DNA from: CAVPXC01 sp963709505
Lineage (GTDB): Bacteria; Chloroflexota; Anaerolineae; JAAEKA01
Direction of reading: 5' to 3'
Length of the DNA stretch: 64,000 nucleotides
Assembly: GCA_963709505.1 (NCBI GenBank)
Contig: CAVPXC010000007.1
Location: forward strand, 67,416-131,415
In this document: positions 9,549 through 18,138 of the stretch, one piece after another
Layout: each line of letters opens with the position of its first letter
Numbering within the stretch: position 1 is the first letter of the stretch
Notes under the pieces: model-generated
Seen by the model: the letters and a program-made list of their open reading frames with translations, nothing else
Database searches by the model: none
Told to the model about the DNA's origin: nothing
Program-made: the position numbers and the translations under genes

Positions 9549-9640
9549 AGTGTCGGAGTGTCAAGTGTCAGGTGTCACGTGTAGGCAACGAATGATGCGT
9601 AATCGGCTCCGAATTCACCTGCACATTCCGACACCTGACA
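9549..9640. repeat. GTGTCAAGTGTC-type repeat block
   Basis: Copies of GTGTCAAGTGTCAGGTGTC are answered about 60 bases later by CCGACACCTGACA, forming a loose hairpin between the TrmB gene and the exporter permease. Same word family as 3140-3226. Confidence 0.7.
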
Positions 9641-9668
9641 TCCACTTCCTGCCCTTCGGAGCGCAGCC

Positions 9669-11931
9669 ATGATCCTAAAAAACCTCTGGCATCGCAAAAC
9701 CCGCACCCTCCTCACCGTCCTCGGCATCGCCATCGGCGTGGCGGCCGTGGTGGCGCTGGGCGCGATTGCCAGCAATATGGGCCAAAACTACGGCTCGATG
9801 TTGACCAATCCCAACGCCGACATCACGGTCATGCAGAAGGACGCCATCGACATCTCCTTTAGCTGGATCGACGGCAGCCTGGGCGATCGTCTGCGCGGCG
9901 TGCCTGATGTCGAAGTCGCCGATCCCGTGCTGGTGGCCTGGGCCAGCAGCGAGGACCTGCGCTTCTTCTTTGCCTTCGGCTACGAGCCGACCTCGCTGGC
10001 CGTTCGGCATTACAAGATTATCGAGGGCAAACCGGCCAGTGGCCCGCGGCAGATCGCGCTCGGCCGGCAGGCGGCAGAAGACCTCAAGAAAGGCGTGGGC
10101 GACACGCTGAGGCTCTACGGCACGCCGTATCAGATCGTCGGCATCTACGAGACCGGCCAGGCCATGGAGGAGGGCGGTGGCGTGGTCACGCTCGAAGAGG
10201 CGCAGGAACTGGCTCAGCAAGCCGCGTCAAGTCAACGCGTACCAGCTCAAAGTGCGCCGCCCGGAACAGGTGGACGCCGTGATCAAGCGGTTGACGACAC
10301 TCTTCCCAGACCTGGCCATCTCCAAGGGCTCGGGCAACGCGGCAGCCCAGGAGTGGATTGGCCTGATCAACGGCATGGCTTGGGGCATCGCCGCCATCGC
10401 TATCGTCATTGGCGGCCTGGGCATGATGAACACGATGGTGATGTCGGTCTTCGAGCGCACGCGCGAGGTGGGCGTGCTGCGAGCGGTCGGCTGGGGCAAG
10501 CGACGCGTGTTGAGCATGATCTTGGGCGAGGCTTTGGTCTTGAGCTTCCTGGGCGGTTTGCTGGGCATCTTGCTGGGCGTCGGCATGATCGAGGCCGCCG
10601 CGCGCGCGCCGGCCTACGGCTCGCTGTTGCGCGGCGGCTATTCAGCCGGGCTGTTCGTGCAAGGCATGGTCACCGCCCTGCTGCTGGGCACGGTCGGTGG
10701 CATCTACCCGGCCTGGTGGGCCAGCCGCCTGACCCCGATCGAGGCCCTGCGCTACGAGGGCGGCGCCGGATCTGGCCAGCACAGCCGTCGCGCCGGATCC
10801 AGCCAGGGAGACAAAGCCAGCCACGCTCTGCGGACTCCGCCCTGGCTGCGAGACCTGGGCCGTCGCAAGACCCGCACCGTTCTGACCGTGCTGGGAATCG
10901 GCGTGGGCGTGTCGGCGCTGGTGGCCTTCAACGGCATCGCCGCCGGCATGATCGACCAGTTGAACAACATCGCCGGCGGCAGCTCAATCGGCGACCTGAC
11001 GATTATGCAGCGCGATCTGCCCGACCTGTCGCTGTCCACCATCGACGAAATGACAGGACGGGCCATCCGGGGCATGCAGCAGGTCGAATCGGTGTCAGGC
11101 ATGGTGATGGGCTTCGCCTCTGCGCCAGGCCTCCCCTTTTTCTTCGTCTCCGGCCTTGAGCCGGACGAGCCCCCCATGCGCCACTACCTGATCGTCGAAG
11201 GCCGGCCGATCCAGCGGCCCAAGGAGGTTTTGCTGGGCCGCACCTCCGCCAATGCGATGAAGAAGCAGGTGGGCGACGCGCTGGATCTCGTCGGCGGCAC
11301 GTACCGCGTGGTCGGCATCTACGAGACCGGTGTGGCCTGGGAAGATACCGGCGCCGTGATGGCTTTGAGCGAGGCACAAGCCCTGTTCAACAGGCCACGC
11401 CAGGTAAGTTTTCTCCTGGTCAACGTCACCGATCCGGCCAACACCGAAACCGTGCGCCAGACCATCGAAAAGCGCTTCCCGGACCTGACCGCCTCGGTCA
11501 GCAGCGAGTTTGCCCAGAACACCGACGACATGCAGCAGCTCGAGTCGATGACAAACGCAATCGTCCTGATGGCCTTGATTGTCGGAGGGATCGTCATCCT
11601 GAACACCATGATCATGACCATCTACGAGCGTACCCGCGAGATCGGCACGCTGCGCGCGCTCGGTTGGCAGAAACACCGCATCCTGGGCATGGTCGTGCGC
11701 GAGGCCGTGCTCTTGTCGCTGTTGTCCGGGGTGGTCGGCATCGTGCTGGGCATGGCTCTGACGAAGCTGATCAGCCTTGTGCCGGTGGCCAGTTACCTGT
11801 CGGCCGAGTACGGTCTGGCAATCTTCGCGCAGACACTTGCCGTCACGCTGGTGCTGGGCGTGCTGGGTGGCCTCTACCCGGCCTGGCGTGCTAGCCGGCT
11901 TAGTCCGGTGGAGGCGCTGAGGTATGAATGA
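9669..11931 (+). CDS. MacB/FtsX-type ABC exporter permease, two units fused, frameshifted
   Basis: Membrane part of an ABC transporter of the MacB class, which drives extracytoplasmic adaptors or exports lipids, peptides or drugs. Two complete FtsX-like units are joined in one chain of about 753 residues. Each has an N-terminal membrane helix after R(R)KTRT(L/V)LTVLGI, an external domain, then three membrane helices ending in YPAW(W/R)ASRL(T/S)P(I/V)EALRYE (about residues 1-370 and 400-753). Ordinary MacB permeases carry one unit and dimerise, so this fusion should act as a single-chain dimer. A one-base slip near 10220 breaks the reading frame in the first external domain; both sides match well. 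Adaptor and ATPase genes follow. Confidence 0.87.
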
Positions 11932-12044
11932 TGAGTGATGAGTGATGAATGGCGGAGTGGCGAGTGTCAAGTGTCAGGTGTCAGGTGCCGGAGAGGCTCG
12001 ATGGATCTTGTGCTGGGTTGAAGGCCGGCGACAAGGAGGTTCTC

Positions 12045-13364
12045 GTGAAGCGGATAGCACGGGTTGCAGCGATGATTGGTCTGGTTACAGCGGTCGGCTT
12101 GACCGGATGTAGTGGGTTGCAGGCGGACCCGGGAACGGCTGGGAATGAGCCGGCTGCGCAGACGACGGCGCAGCCAGACGTGGAAAACGTCATCTGGGCG
12201 TCGGGCAAGCTGATGCCGGAACGCTGGGCGTATCTGGGCTTTGCCGTGCCCGGGCGGTTGGCGACGGTCGATGTGGCCGAAGGCGACCAGGTGCAGGCCG
12301 GCCAGGTACTGGCAGCGCTGGACATAGCCGAGCTCCAGGCGGCAGTGCATCAGGCCGAGGCTGGGCTTGCGGCAGCGCAAGCCCAGCTTGCCGCGATCCA
12401 GGCGCCCGCTCGGGCCGAGGACATCGCCGCGGCCAAGGGCGCCGTGATGTCTGCCGAAGCCCAGCTTGAGGCGGCCAAGGCTGCCGTGGCCACAGCCAAA
12501 AGCAACGTGGCCGCGTCGCAGGCCCAGGCCGGCATCGCACTGGCGACGCTCAGGCGGGTGAAGGCCGGGTCGAGCGCCGAGGAGATCGCGGCCGCGCGCG
12601 AGCGGTTGGAGATCGCCCAGTCGCAGCGGGATCTGGCGCAGGCGGCCTACGACCGGGTGGCCGGTGATCCGGATATCGGCATGCGGCCGGAGGCGATTGG
12701 GCTCCAGCAAGCAACCGCAGCCTACAACGCGGCCAAAGCTATCTCCGACGCCACGGCACGCGGGGCGACGGCAGAGGACGTCGCCGTGGCCCAAAGCCAA
12801 GTCAACGCCGCCAATGCCGCGGTCGGCGTCGCAGAGACCGGTGTTGCTTCGGCGGAGGCAGGGGTAGCCAACGCAGAGGCTTCGGTCGTCCAAGCCCAAG
12901 CCCGCCTCGATCTGCTCGAAGCCGGCGCGCGGCAGGAAGATGTGGCAGTGGCCGAGGCGGCCGTGGCTCAGGCTCGGTCTGGCCTGGACGCGGCTACGGC
13001 CATGATGGCCCAGGCTTTGCTGTCCTCGCCTTTTGATGGCACCGTCAGCGCGGTGTGGCACCGCGCCGGCGAAATCGTGCAGTCGGGACAGGACGTCCTT
13101 GCCCTAGGCGAACTCGGCGCCATGCGCGTCGAGACCACCGACCTGCGTGAGACCGACGTGGGCCGCCTTCAGATCGGCCAAAAGGTCGACGTGACCTTCG
13201 ACGCTTTACCCAACCGCGCCTTCCAAGGCACGATCACCCGCATCGCGCCGATGGCCAACACCGACAAAGGCAGCGTCAACTACACCGTGATCGTCGAGCT
13301 GGACGATGTGGACCCGGCGTTGCGGTGGGGGATGACGGCGTTTGTGAATATCCAGACCGAGTAG
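12045..13364 (+). CDS. HlyD/MacA-type adaptor lipoprotein
   Basis: Membrane-fusion (adaptor) subunit of the exporter, anchored outside the cytoplasmic membrane. The GTG at 12045, preceded by AAGGAGG, starts a signal peptide with lipobox VGLTGC. Then come a biotinyl-lipoyl-like half motif (GRLATVDVAEGDQVQAGQVLAALD), a very long Ala/Gln/Glu-rich coiled coil of about 200 residues built from AEA.LA.AQAQL-like repeats, the second lipoyl half (SPFDGTVSAVWHRAGEIVQSGQ) and a beta-barrel domain. An upstream ATG at 11949 falls in repeat sequence without a ribosome site and is rejected. It sits between the permease and the ATPase. Confidence 0.9.
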   Translation: MKRIARVAAMIGLVTAVGLTGCSGLQADPGTAGNEPAAQTTAQPDVENVIWASGKLMPERWAYLGFAVPGRLATVDVAEGDQVQAGQVLAALDIAELQAAVHQAEAGLAAAQAQLAAIQAPARAEDIAAAKGAVMSAEAQLEAAKAAVATAKSNVAASQAQAGIALATLRRVKAGSSAEEIAAARERLEIAQSQRDLAQAAYDRVAGDPDIGMRPEAIGLQQATAAYNAAKAISDATARGATAEDVAVAQSQVNAANAAVGVAETGVASAEAGVANAEASVVQAQARLDLLEAGARQEDVAVAEAAVAQARSGLDAATAMMAQALLSSPFDGTVSAVWHRAGEIVQSGQDVLALGELGAMRVETTDLRETDVGRLQIGQKVDVTFDALPNRAFQGTITRIAPMANTDKGSVNYTVIVELDDVDPALRWGMTAFVNIQTE

Positions 13365-13387
13365 ATGATGTAGACGCGGAGTATTGA

Positions 13388-13490
13388 AGTGTCAAGTGTC
13401 AGGTGTCGGAGTGTCAAGTATCGGACGTCACAGACTCGACGCCGTGATCTACCAAAACTGTGGCACTTGACACTCCGACACCTGACACTC
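13388..13490. repeat. GTGTCAAGTGTC-type repeat block
   Basis: AGTGTCAAGTGTCAGGTGTCGGAGTGTCAAG is answered by TGGCACTTGACACTCCGACACCTGACACT, giving paired arms around a 30-base loop between the adaptor and ATPase genes. Confidence 0.75.
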
Positions 13491-13514
13491 TAGCACTATC
13501 CTCCCGAGACCCCC

Positions 13515-14372
13515 ATGACCGAAAACACCGTTTTGGTTGAAACCCGCGAACTAACAAAAATCTACGGCAACGGCAACGAGGTCGTGGCGCTGGATCATGT
13601 GAGCATGACGATCCAACGCGGGGAATTCGTGGCCGTGATGGGGCCGAGCGGCAGCGGGAAGTCGACGCTGTTGAACATGTTGGGCGCGCTGGACCGGCCC
13701 AGCAGCGGCCAGGTAATCGTGGATGGACAGGATCTGGCCAAGGTGAAGAGCCTCGACCGCTTTCGCGGGCGCACGGTAGGTTTCATCTTCCAGTTGCACA
13801 ACCTGCTGCCGACGTTGAGTGCATTGGAGAACGTGGAGGTGCCGATGCGCGGGCAGACGGGATCGGCGCGCAAACAGCGGCAACGGGCCGAGCAACTGTT
13901 GGAGCTCGCCGGGCTGGGAGATCGCATGCACCATCAGCCGGGCCAGCTCAGCGGCGGGCAGCGCCAACGGGTCGCCGTAGCGCGCGCGCTGGCCAATGAG
14001 CCCGCTTTGATCCTGGCCGACGAGCCCACCGGCAGCCTCGACACCCAGGCCGGCGACGAGATCATGGCGCTGTTGGCCGATCTCAACCAAAAGCAGGGCA
14101 CGACCCTCATCGTCGTTACGCACGACCGCCGCGTAGCGCAGGCGACGCGGCGGATTCTAAGCATGCAAGATGGCCGGATCGTGGACGATCACACCGTGGG
14201 CGATCCGGTTACCGAGGACCTGCGCACGCTGGCGCGCTCGCAGCTGGGCCAACAGCTGCTCAGCGGCGACGCGACCCACTTGGCCTCGCTCGGCCTGGCG
14301 CGCGATGGGCAGTTGACCGAGGAGGGGGAGATGCTTCAGGACATGCTGGAGCGTGTCGTCAAAGCACGGTGA
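13515..14372 (+). CDS. MacB-like ABC transporter ATPase
   Basis: Cytoplasmic ATP-binding subunit that powers the permease at 9669-11931. It has Walker A GPSGSGKST (about residue 44), signature LSGGQRQR, Walker B LILADEPTG and switch His in VVTHD, the LolD/MacB pattern. The 285-residue protein is about 55 residues longer than a standard LolD-type ATPase. The extra C-terminal part (from DDHTVGDPVTEDLRTLARSQL) is helical and of unknown role. It is the last gene of the TrmB-linked exporter set and is separated from the adaptor by a repeat block. Confidence 0.92.
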   Translation: MTENTVLVETRELTKIYGNGNEVVALDHVSMTIQRGEFVAVMGPSGSGKSTLLNMLGALDRPSSGQVIVDGQDLAKVKSLDRFRGRTVGFIFQLHNLLPTLSALENVEVPMRGQTGSARKQRQRAEQLLELAGLGDRMHHQPGQLSGGQRQRVAVARALANEPALILADEPTGSLDTQAGDEIMALLADLNQKQGTTLIVVTHDRRVAQATRRILSMQDGRIVDDHTVGDPVTEDLRTLARSQLGQQLLSGDATHLASLGLARDGQLTEEGEMLQDMLERVVKAR

Positions 14373-14374
14373 CG

Positions 14375-14824
14375 CTACAGCTGCCCCACCAGCTTGACGA
14401 AACCCCGGTGCCAGCCATGATACGACTTCACGGGCGGGGCGTACATCAGCACGCATTTCTTGGAGACCAGACTGAGGTCGAGCTCCTGTCCGAGCGCTAG
14501 CAGCTCGGGGCTTTCGGCGCCCTGCTGCAGCCAGACGTGGCGGATGCCCAGGCTGGCGGCCTCGCGCATCACGGCGGCGGCTTGTGCAGCCGGCACGCTG
14601 ATCAGCACGGCGTCAACCTGGCCTCGCAAAGCGAGCGCGCTCAGGTTGGGGTAGCAAGGCTGGCCGTCGATCTCTTGAGCCTCGGGGTGAATGAAAAAAA
14701 CCTGATAGCCGCACGCTTGCAGCTCTTTGGCCGCCGCATTGCCGAACTTCTTGCCGCCACGCGACGCGCCGACGACGGCGATACGCCGGCAGGTGACGAA
14801 TTCCTCTATGGCTGGGTTTTTCAT
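14375..14824 (-). CDS. CoA-binding domain protein (YccU-like)
   Basis: A small cytoplasmic Rossmann-fold protein (149 residues) of the CoA-binding/YccU family. The nucleotide loop AVVGASRGGKKFGNAAAKEL comes first, then VDAVLISVPAAQAA and the conserved end RHVWLQQGAES with a cysteine in VSKKCVLM. Family members bind CoA or a similar nucleotide; no reaction is established for this type. It is convergent with the exporter ATPase, three bases from its end. GAGGTG precedes the ATG and a promoter with 17-base spacing lies upstream. Confidence 0.88.
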   Translation of the reverse strand: MKNPAIEEFVTCRRIAVVGASRGGKKFGNAAAKELQACGYQVFFIHPEAQEIDGQPCYPNLSALALRGQVDAVLISVPAAQAAAVMREAASLGIRHVWLQQGAESPELLALGQELDLSLVSKKCVLMYAPPVKSYHGWHRGFVKLVGQL

Positions 14825-14877
14825 GGGAACACCTCGATTTTGGGGGCAATTCTTCGGTGAAATATGTTACTTTTGAT

Positions 14878-14906
14878 AGTCTACTACCGAAAAGGAGAGG
14901 TGTCAA
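14878..14906 (-). promoter_or_regulatory. Promoter of the CoA-binding protein gene
   Basis: On the minus strand TTGACA (14906-14901), 17 bases, then TAGACT (14883-14878), about 50 bases before the ATG at 14824. It separates this gene from the CHAT/McrB operon that ends at 14955. Confidence 0.65.
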
Positions 14907-14954
14907 TGGCTTTTTTGTGGCGCCTCTTCCTAGTTTGCTTCGTTGACCTTGGCC

Positions 14955-15768
14955 CTATGTGGCCATCCCGGCGCGCAGCACAGCCGCAGCGTAGCCGATC
15001 CACGGTTCGGCATCGGGGCCGGCGCGGCTGGGTAGAGGCAGCGACCACTGGCCCACGCTGGCCAGATAACGTTGGATCGGCTCCCGAGCCGGCGCGGCCG
15101 CGCCGGTGGTGAGGTGGTTAAACAACTCGGCGGCCGCCCGGTAGTCGGCGAGCTTGGCCGTGATGGCCCGCCGCACGTGCATCTCGGTGATCTGGTCGGG
15201 CAAGGTCACGCTGCGCATGGCGACGTTGCGGCGAAAACGGCTCAACGCCGTCTCTAGACCGGCCAGCCGATCGGCCACGAAGAACGGCCCACGAAACCGG
15301 CCGGCGGGGAAGTAGCAAACTCCTGTGCGCAGGATGGGCGGCACGGCCTGCAGACAGTGCTCGATCTGCGTCACAAGGTGCTTGACCAGCTGGTTCTCCG
15401 GCGTGTCGAACTGGTGGCGCACCTCGAAGCAGACAAAGCGCGCCGGGTCGTAGTCTTCGCCATCAGCGCGCCTTGTAGGTCGCCGGCCAGGCCACGCGCC
15501 CGCGCACACGGCTGCGCTGTTCGACGCGCTGCTGCTCGGTGCGACGGGTCATGTGTTGAAGGATGCGGTTCAGCGCGTCGTCCAGAAAGCGCAAGGCGTC
15601 ACGGCCGGCCTGCTCGTCGAGCAGAAAGAGCGTCGCCGCCATGCCGCGCAGGGCGACATCAGAGGCAGACGCGAGCAGCGCGTCTGCCGCCTTTGCATCC
15701 AGGGACAACTCGACGAGACGACGAAGCACAGTACCTTCGTCAAGGGTAACCGGCGACGCGTTGACCAT
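14955..15768 (-). CDS. DUF2357/McrC-like partner protein, frameshifted
   Basis: Probable effector or DNA-binding partner of the AAA+ protein encoded just upstream. The part that reads VRGRVAWPATYKAR, then FVCFEVRHQFDTPENQLVKHLV, is the family pattern of DUF2357/McrC-type subunits, which end in a PD-(D/E)XK nuclease fold in many homologues. Here the recognisable C-terminal part is short, and no full D...ExK set could be assigned. The first 100 residues (from MVNASPVTLDEG at 15768) and the rest are in different frames, joined near 15470-15505. The start lies five bases after the stop of the CHAT-McrB gene, so the two are translationally close. The reconstructed length is about 271 residues. Confidence 0.6.
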
Positions 15769-15773
15769 GAGAG

Positions 15774-18125
15774 TTACGTCGCAAAACTTACAAACGGATA
15801 CAGGTCCGCGATGCGCTTCAAGAGGCGTTTTTCTTCGGCGGCCGTGCCAAAGAGGCTCTTCAGTTGCGTGTGGATATCCTGAATCGCGGTGGGATCTAGC
15901 CCGTCGAGCTGCGGTGCGGCGTAGAGTAGAAATGCTTCCGCCAATAGGCTCCGGATGTCTTCCTTCCCACGCTTTGGATAGCGCTCGCCGACGTGGCCGA
16001 TCATGTCGCGCACGATCGCCGGCCCCAACGCACGGCGCTGCATGAGGACCGAATTTCTTTCGAGCAAGGTCACGAACAGTGCCGCCAAGGCCTGACGGTC
16101 CGCGGTTTTCTTGATTCGCCCGTCCTCTCTGATCCACCGTTCACACAGGTCGATGTATTGCGCGGGCAGATCGAGGTCGATAAAGGCAAAGCGGCGCATA
16201 AACGCGAGCGACAGGCTGTAAAGCGCCGAGCGGTCGTAGACGTTCATGGTGCCGACGATACGCCAGTTGGGATGGACCACGTAGTCGTAGCCGCCGGGCA
16301 GGACCTCGGCAGGAATCCAGCTGGTCGGCCTGGTCACGTCGACCTTGGCGAACGGCAGCACGCGCACGGGATAAGACCCGACCCGGTGCGGCGTATCTAC
16401 GCGCTGGCCCGACAACACGGTAAAGAGCTCGCCGAAGGCCTTATCGATCTCAGCTCGGTTGATCTCGTCGATCACGAGCCACTCGCCGTTGGAAATGGCC
16501 TGTAAGAAGCTGCCGGCGCGAAACTCCAGCGTCTGCTCCGTGGTGGGCACGTAGCCGCCCACGGTATCGAAGGTCGTCCAGTCTGCCGTGGCGGTGGCGA
16601 CGGTGGCGCCGGTGCACAGGCCCCGGCGCTCGTCGGTTGCATACCGGCAGATGGCCTGGGCCAGCGTCGTCTTGCCAGTGCCCGGCGGGCCGATCAGGAT
16701 GATGTGCTTGCCCCTGTTCAGCGCCGCCGCGATCTGGCGGTAGGCATCGGCGGCGATTACCATGCGGGTCTCGGCCACCACAAAGGCGCTCAGATCCGCG
16801 GCGTCAACGCGCGCGTCCAGTTTCAACCGATTGGTTAGCAAATCGCGATTCTGCGGCGTGGCCAGGGCGGTCGATGGCCCGGACAATGCGCTGCGCACCG
16901 TGCGCTGCAGTGCGCCGGCCAGGTTTGTCACGCCGATAGCCTGCGCTTCGGCCGCCAGCGTCTGATTCAGGGCGGCCAGGCGCGGGTCCTCGCTGGCGCC
17001 CAATTGGCGATAGGTGCGGATGTCCGGGACGACCGGTCTCAGGCTCTCTGCTTTCTGCTTGTCTATGTCTAAGATCTTGCCATCCTGGGCGCTCAGGAAA
17101 AGGACGGGGATGCCCCAGGTGCCGGCATCGCCGCCTTCGCGGTTGTAGATGGTTTGGCGTGTGGCGGCCAGGGCCATGTCGACGCGACCGCTGCGCGCCA
17201 GGTCGTCGTAGAAGCTTTGGGTGAAGAGCTGAGCCGTGTCGAAAGGCAGTTTCTCCTGCATGGCGATGACCGCCGGCACTTGTCCTTCGAGCACCAGGCG
17301 CGGGCCCAAGCCGCGCAGGGCATCGCCGGTGCTGCTGACCGCACTCTGGCACGCCGCTAACACGACGAGGCGGAGCTTGTTCTTCGCCTGGTCGACGCCA
17401 ATCCACTGGCTAAAGTCGCCGGCGGCCAGGAAGGGCAGCTGATCTTTCTCGCCCTCGATCGCCAGGTAGTAGTCCCCAGGTGGATTGTCGCCCACGAACA
17501 CGCCATGGCAGACCAAATGCACGACATGATAGCCTTCTTGCTCGATCGCCTCCAGCAGCATCTGGCGCGTCACCACTTCCTCCGGGTGTTTGGGCAAGAT
17601 GTCGTAGGTGAGCAATTGAGCCGTTTTGAGACGCTGCAAGGCCAGGTTGGCGATCTCCGTCTCCAGCCTGACGTCGAGAGCAGGCAGAGTCTCGATCACC
17701 GAGTACTTTGCACGTGATTCGGTCGACGGGTTGAAAATCGCCACCAACACCTTGAGCTGGCTATCGCCTGGGACGAGCAAGGGATGATTGATCCCGGCCA
17801 GCCGGCGGTACAGGGGCACGCGTTCCAGCAGCGCAACCGGCGTACGCTCGCCGCGGCGCAGGAATTCCCAGCGATATTCGTGGATCGCCAGGTTGTTTTG
17901 GTCCAGCTCCAGCTCGATACGCAGCTTGCGGTTGGTCCTCGACAGCGCAAGGTCGAAGCCTTTTTCCGTCGTCAGCTCCACCTGGCCGCCGGGGCCAGGG
18001 TCGTTGTGGATGATCGCGTCGAAGAGCAGGTTGCCATAGCGCTTGCGGTCGGTAGTGGCTTGCAGGATCTGTTGTTGATAGGCCGGGTCGGCGAGCCGGT
18101 TGGGGCCGCTGTAGTCGGCCGGCAA
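15774..18125 (-). CDS. CHAT protease-McrB AAA+ fusion protein
   Basis: A 783-residue two-part protein. Residues 1-350 are a CHAT (caspase-like) domain with the His-Cys dyad visible: His207 in HLVCHG and Cys259 in VVLAACQSA. Residues 400-783 are an McrB-type AAA+ domain with Walker A GPPGTGKT (479-486), Walker B LVIDEINRAEIDKAFGEL (from 550), the McrB-type MN..DRS motif (MNVYDRS, 627-633) and an arginine finger region MRRF. McrB proteins are GTPases that drive an McrC-type nuclease; a DUF2357/McrC-like gene follows after five bases. Only TTG at 18125 fits as a start in this frame; the sequence just upstream (STVTLHFDAKAG) also looks like CHAT sequence, so the frame may really continue from the preceding gene. 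A defence role is inferred. Confidence 0.85.
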   Translation of the reverse strand: MPADYSGPNRLADPAYQQQILQATTDRKRYGNLLFDAIIHNDPGPGGQVELTTEKGFDLALSRTNRKLRIELELDQNNLAIHEYRWEFLRRGERTPVALLERVPLYRRLAGINHPLLVPGDSQLKVLVAIFNPSTESRAKYSVIETLPALDVRLETEIANLALQRLKTAQLLTYDILPKHPEEVVTRQMLLEAIEQEGYHVVHLVCHGVFVGDNPPGDYYLAIEGEKDQLPFLAAGDFSQWIGVDQAKNKLRLVVLAACQSAVSSTGDALRGLGPRLVLEGQVPAVIAMQEKLPFDTAQLFTQSFYDDLARSGRVDMALAATRQTIYNREGGDAGTWGIPVLFLSAQDGKILDIDKQKAESLRPVVPDIRTYRQLGASEDPRLAALNQTLAAEAQAIGVTNLAGALQRTVRSALSGPSTALATPQNRDLLTNRLKLDARVDAADLSAFVVAETRMVIAADAYRQIAAALNRGKHIILIGPPGTGKTTLAQAICRYATDERRGLCTGATVATATADWTTFDTVGGYVPTTEQTLEFRAGSFLQAISNGEWLVIDEINRAEIDKAFGELFTVLSGQRVDTPHRVGSYPVRVLPFAKVDVTRPTSWIPAEVLPGGYDYVVHPNWRIVGTMNVYDRSALYSLSLAFMRRFAFIDLDLPAQYIDLCERWIREDGRIKKTADRQALAALFVTLLERNSVLMQRRALGPAIVRDMIGHVGERYPKRGKEDIRSLLAEAFLLYAAPQLDGLDPTAIQDIHTQLKSLFGTAAEEKRLLKRIADLYPFVSFAT

Positions 18126-18138
18126 CCCGGCTTTGGCG

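Noticed and set aside
11949..12044. Earlier ATG start for the adaptor lipoprotein
   Set aside because: The extension is encoded by a GTGTCA repeat block, lacks a ribosome site, and would bury the signal peptide; GTG 12045 with AAGGAGG fits better.
14905..15112. Short plus-strand frame starting MAFLWRLFLVCF
   Set aside because: It runs antisense into the DUF2357 gene, loses any recognisable pattern after 20 residues, and its start overlaps the minus-strand -35 box.
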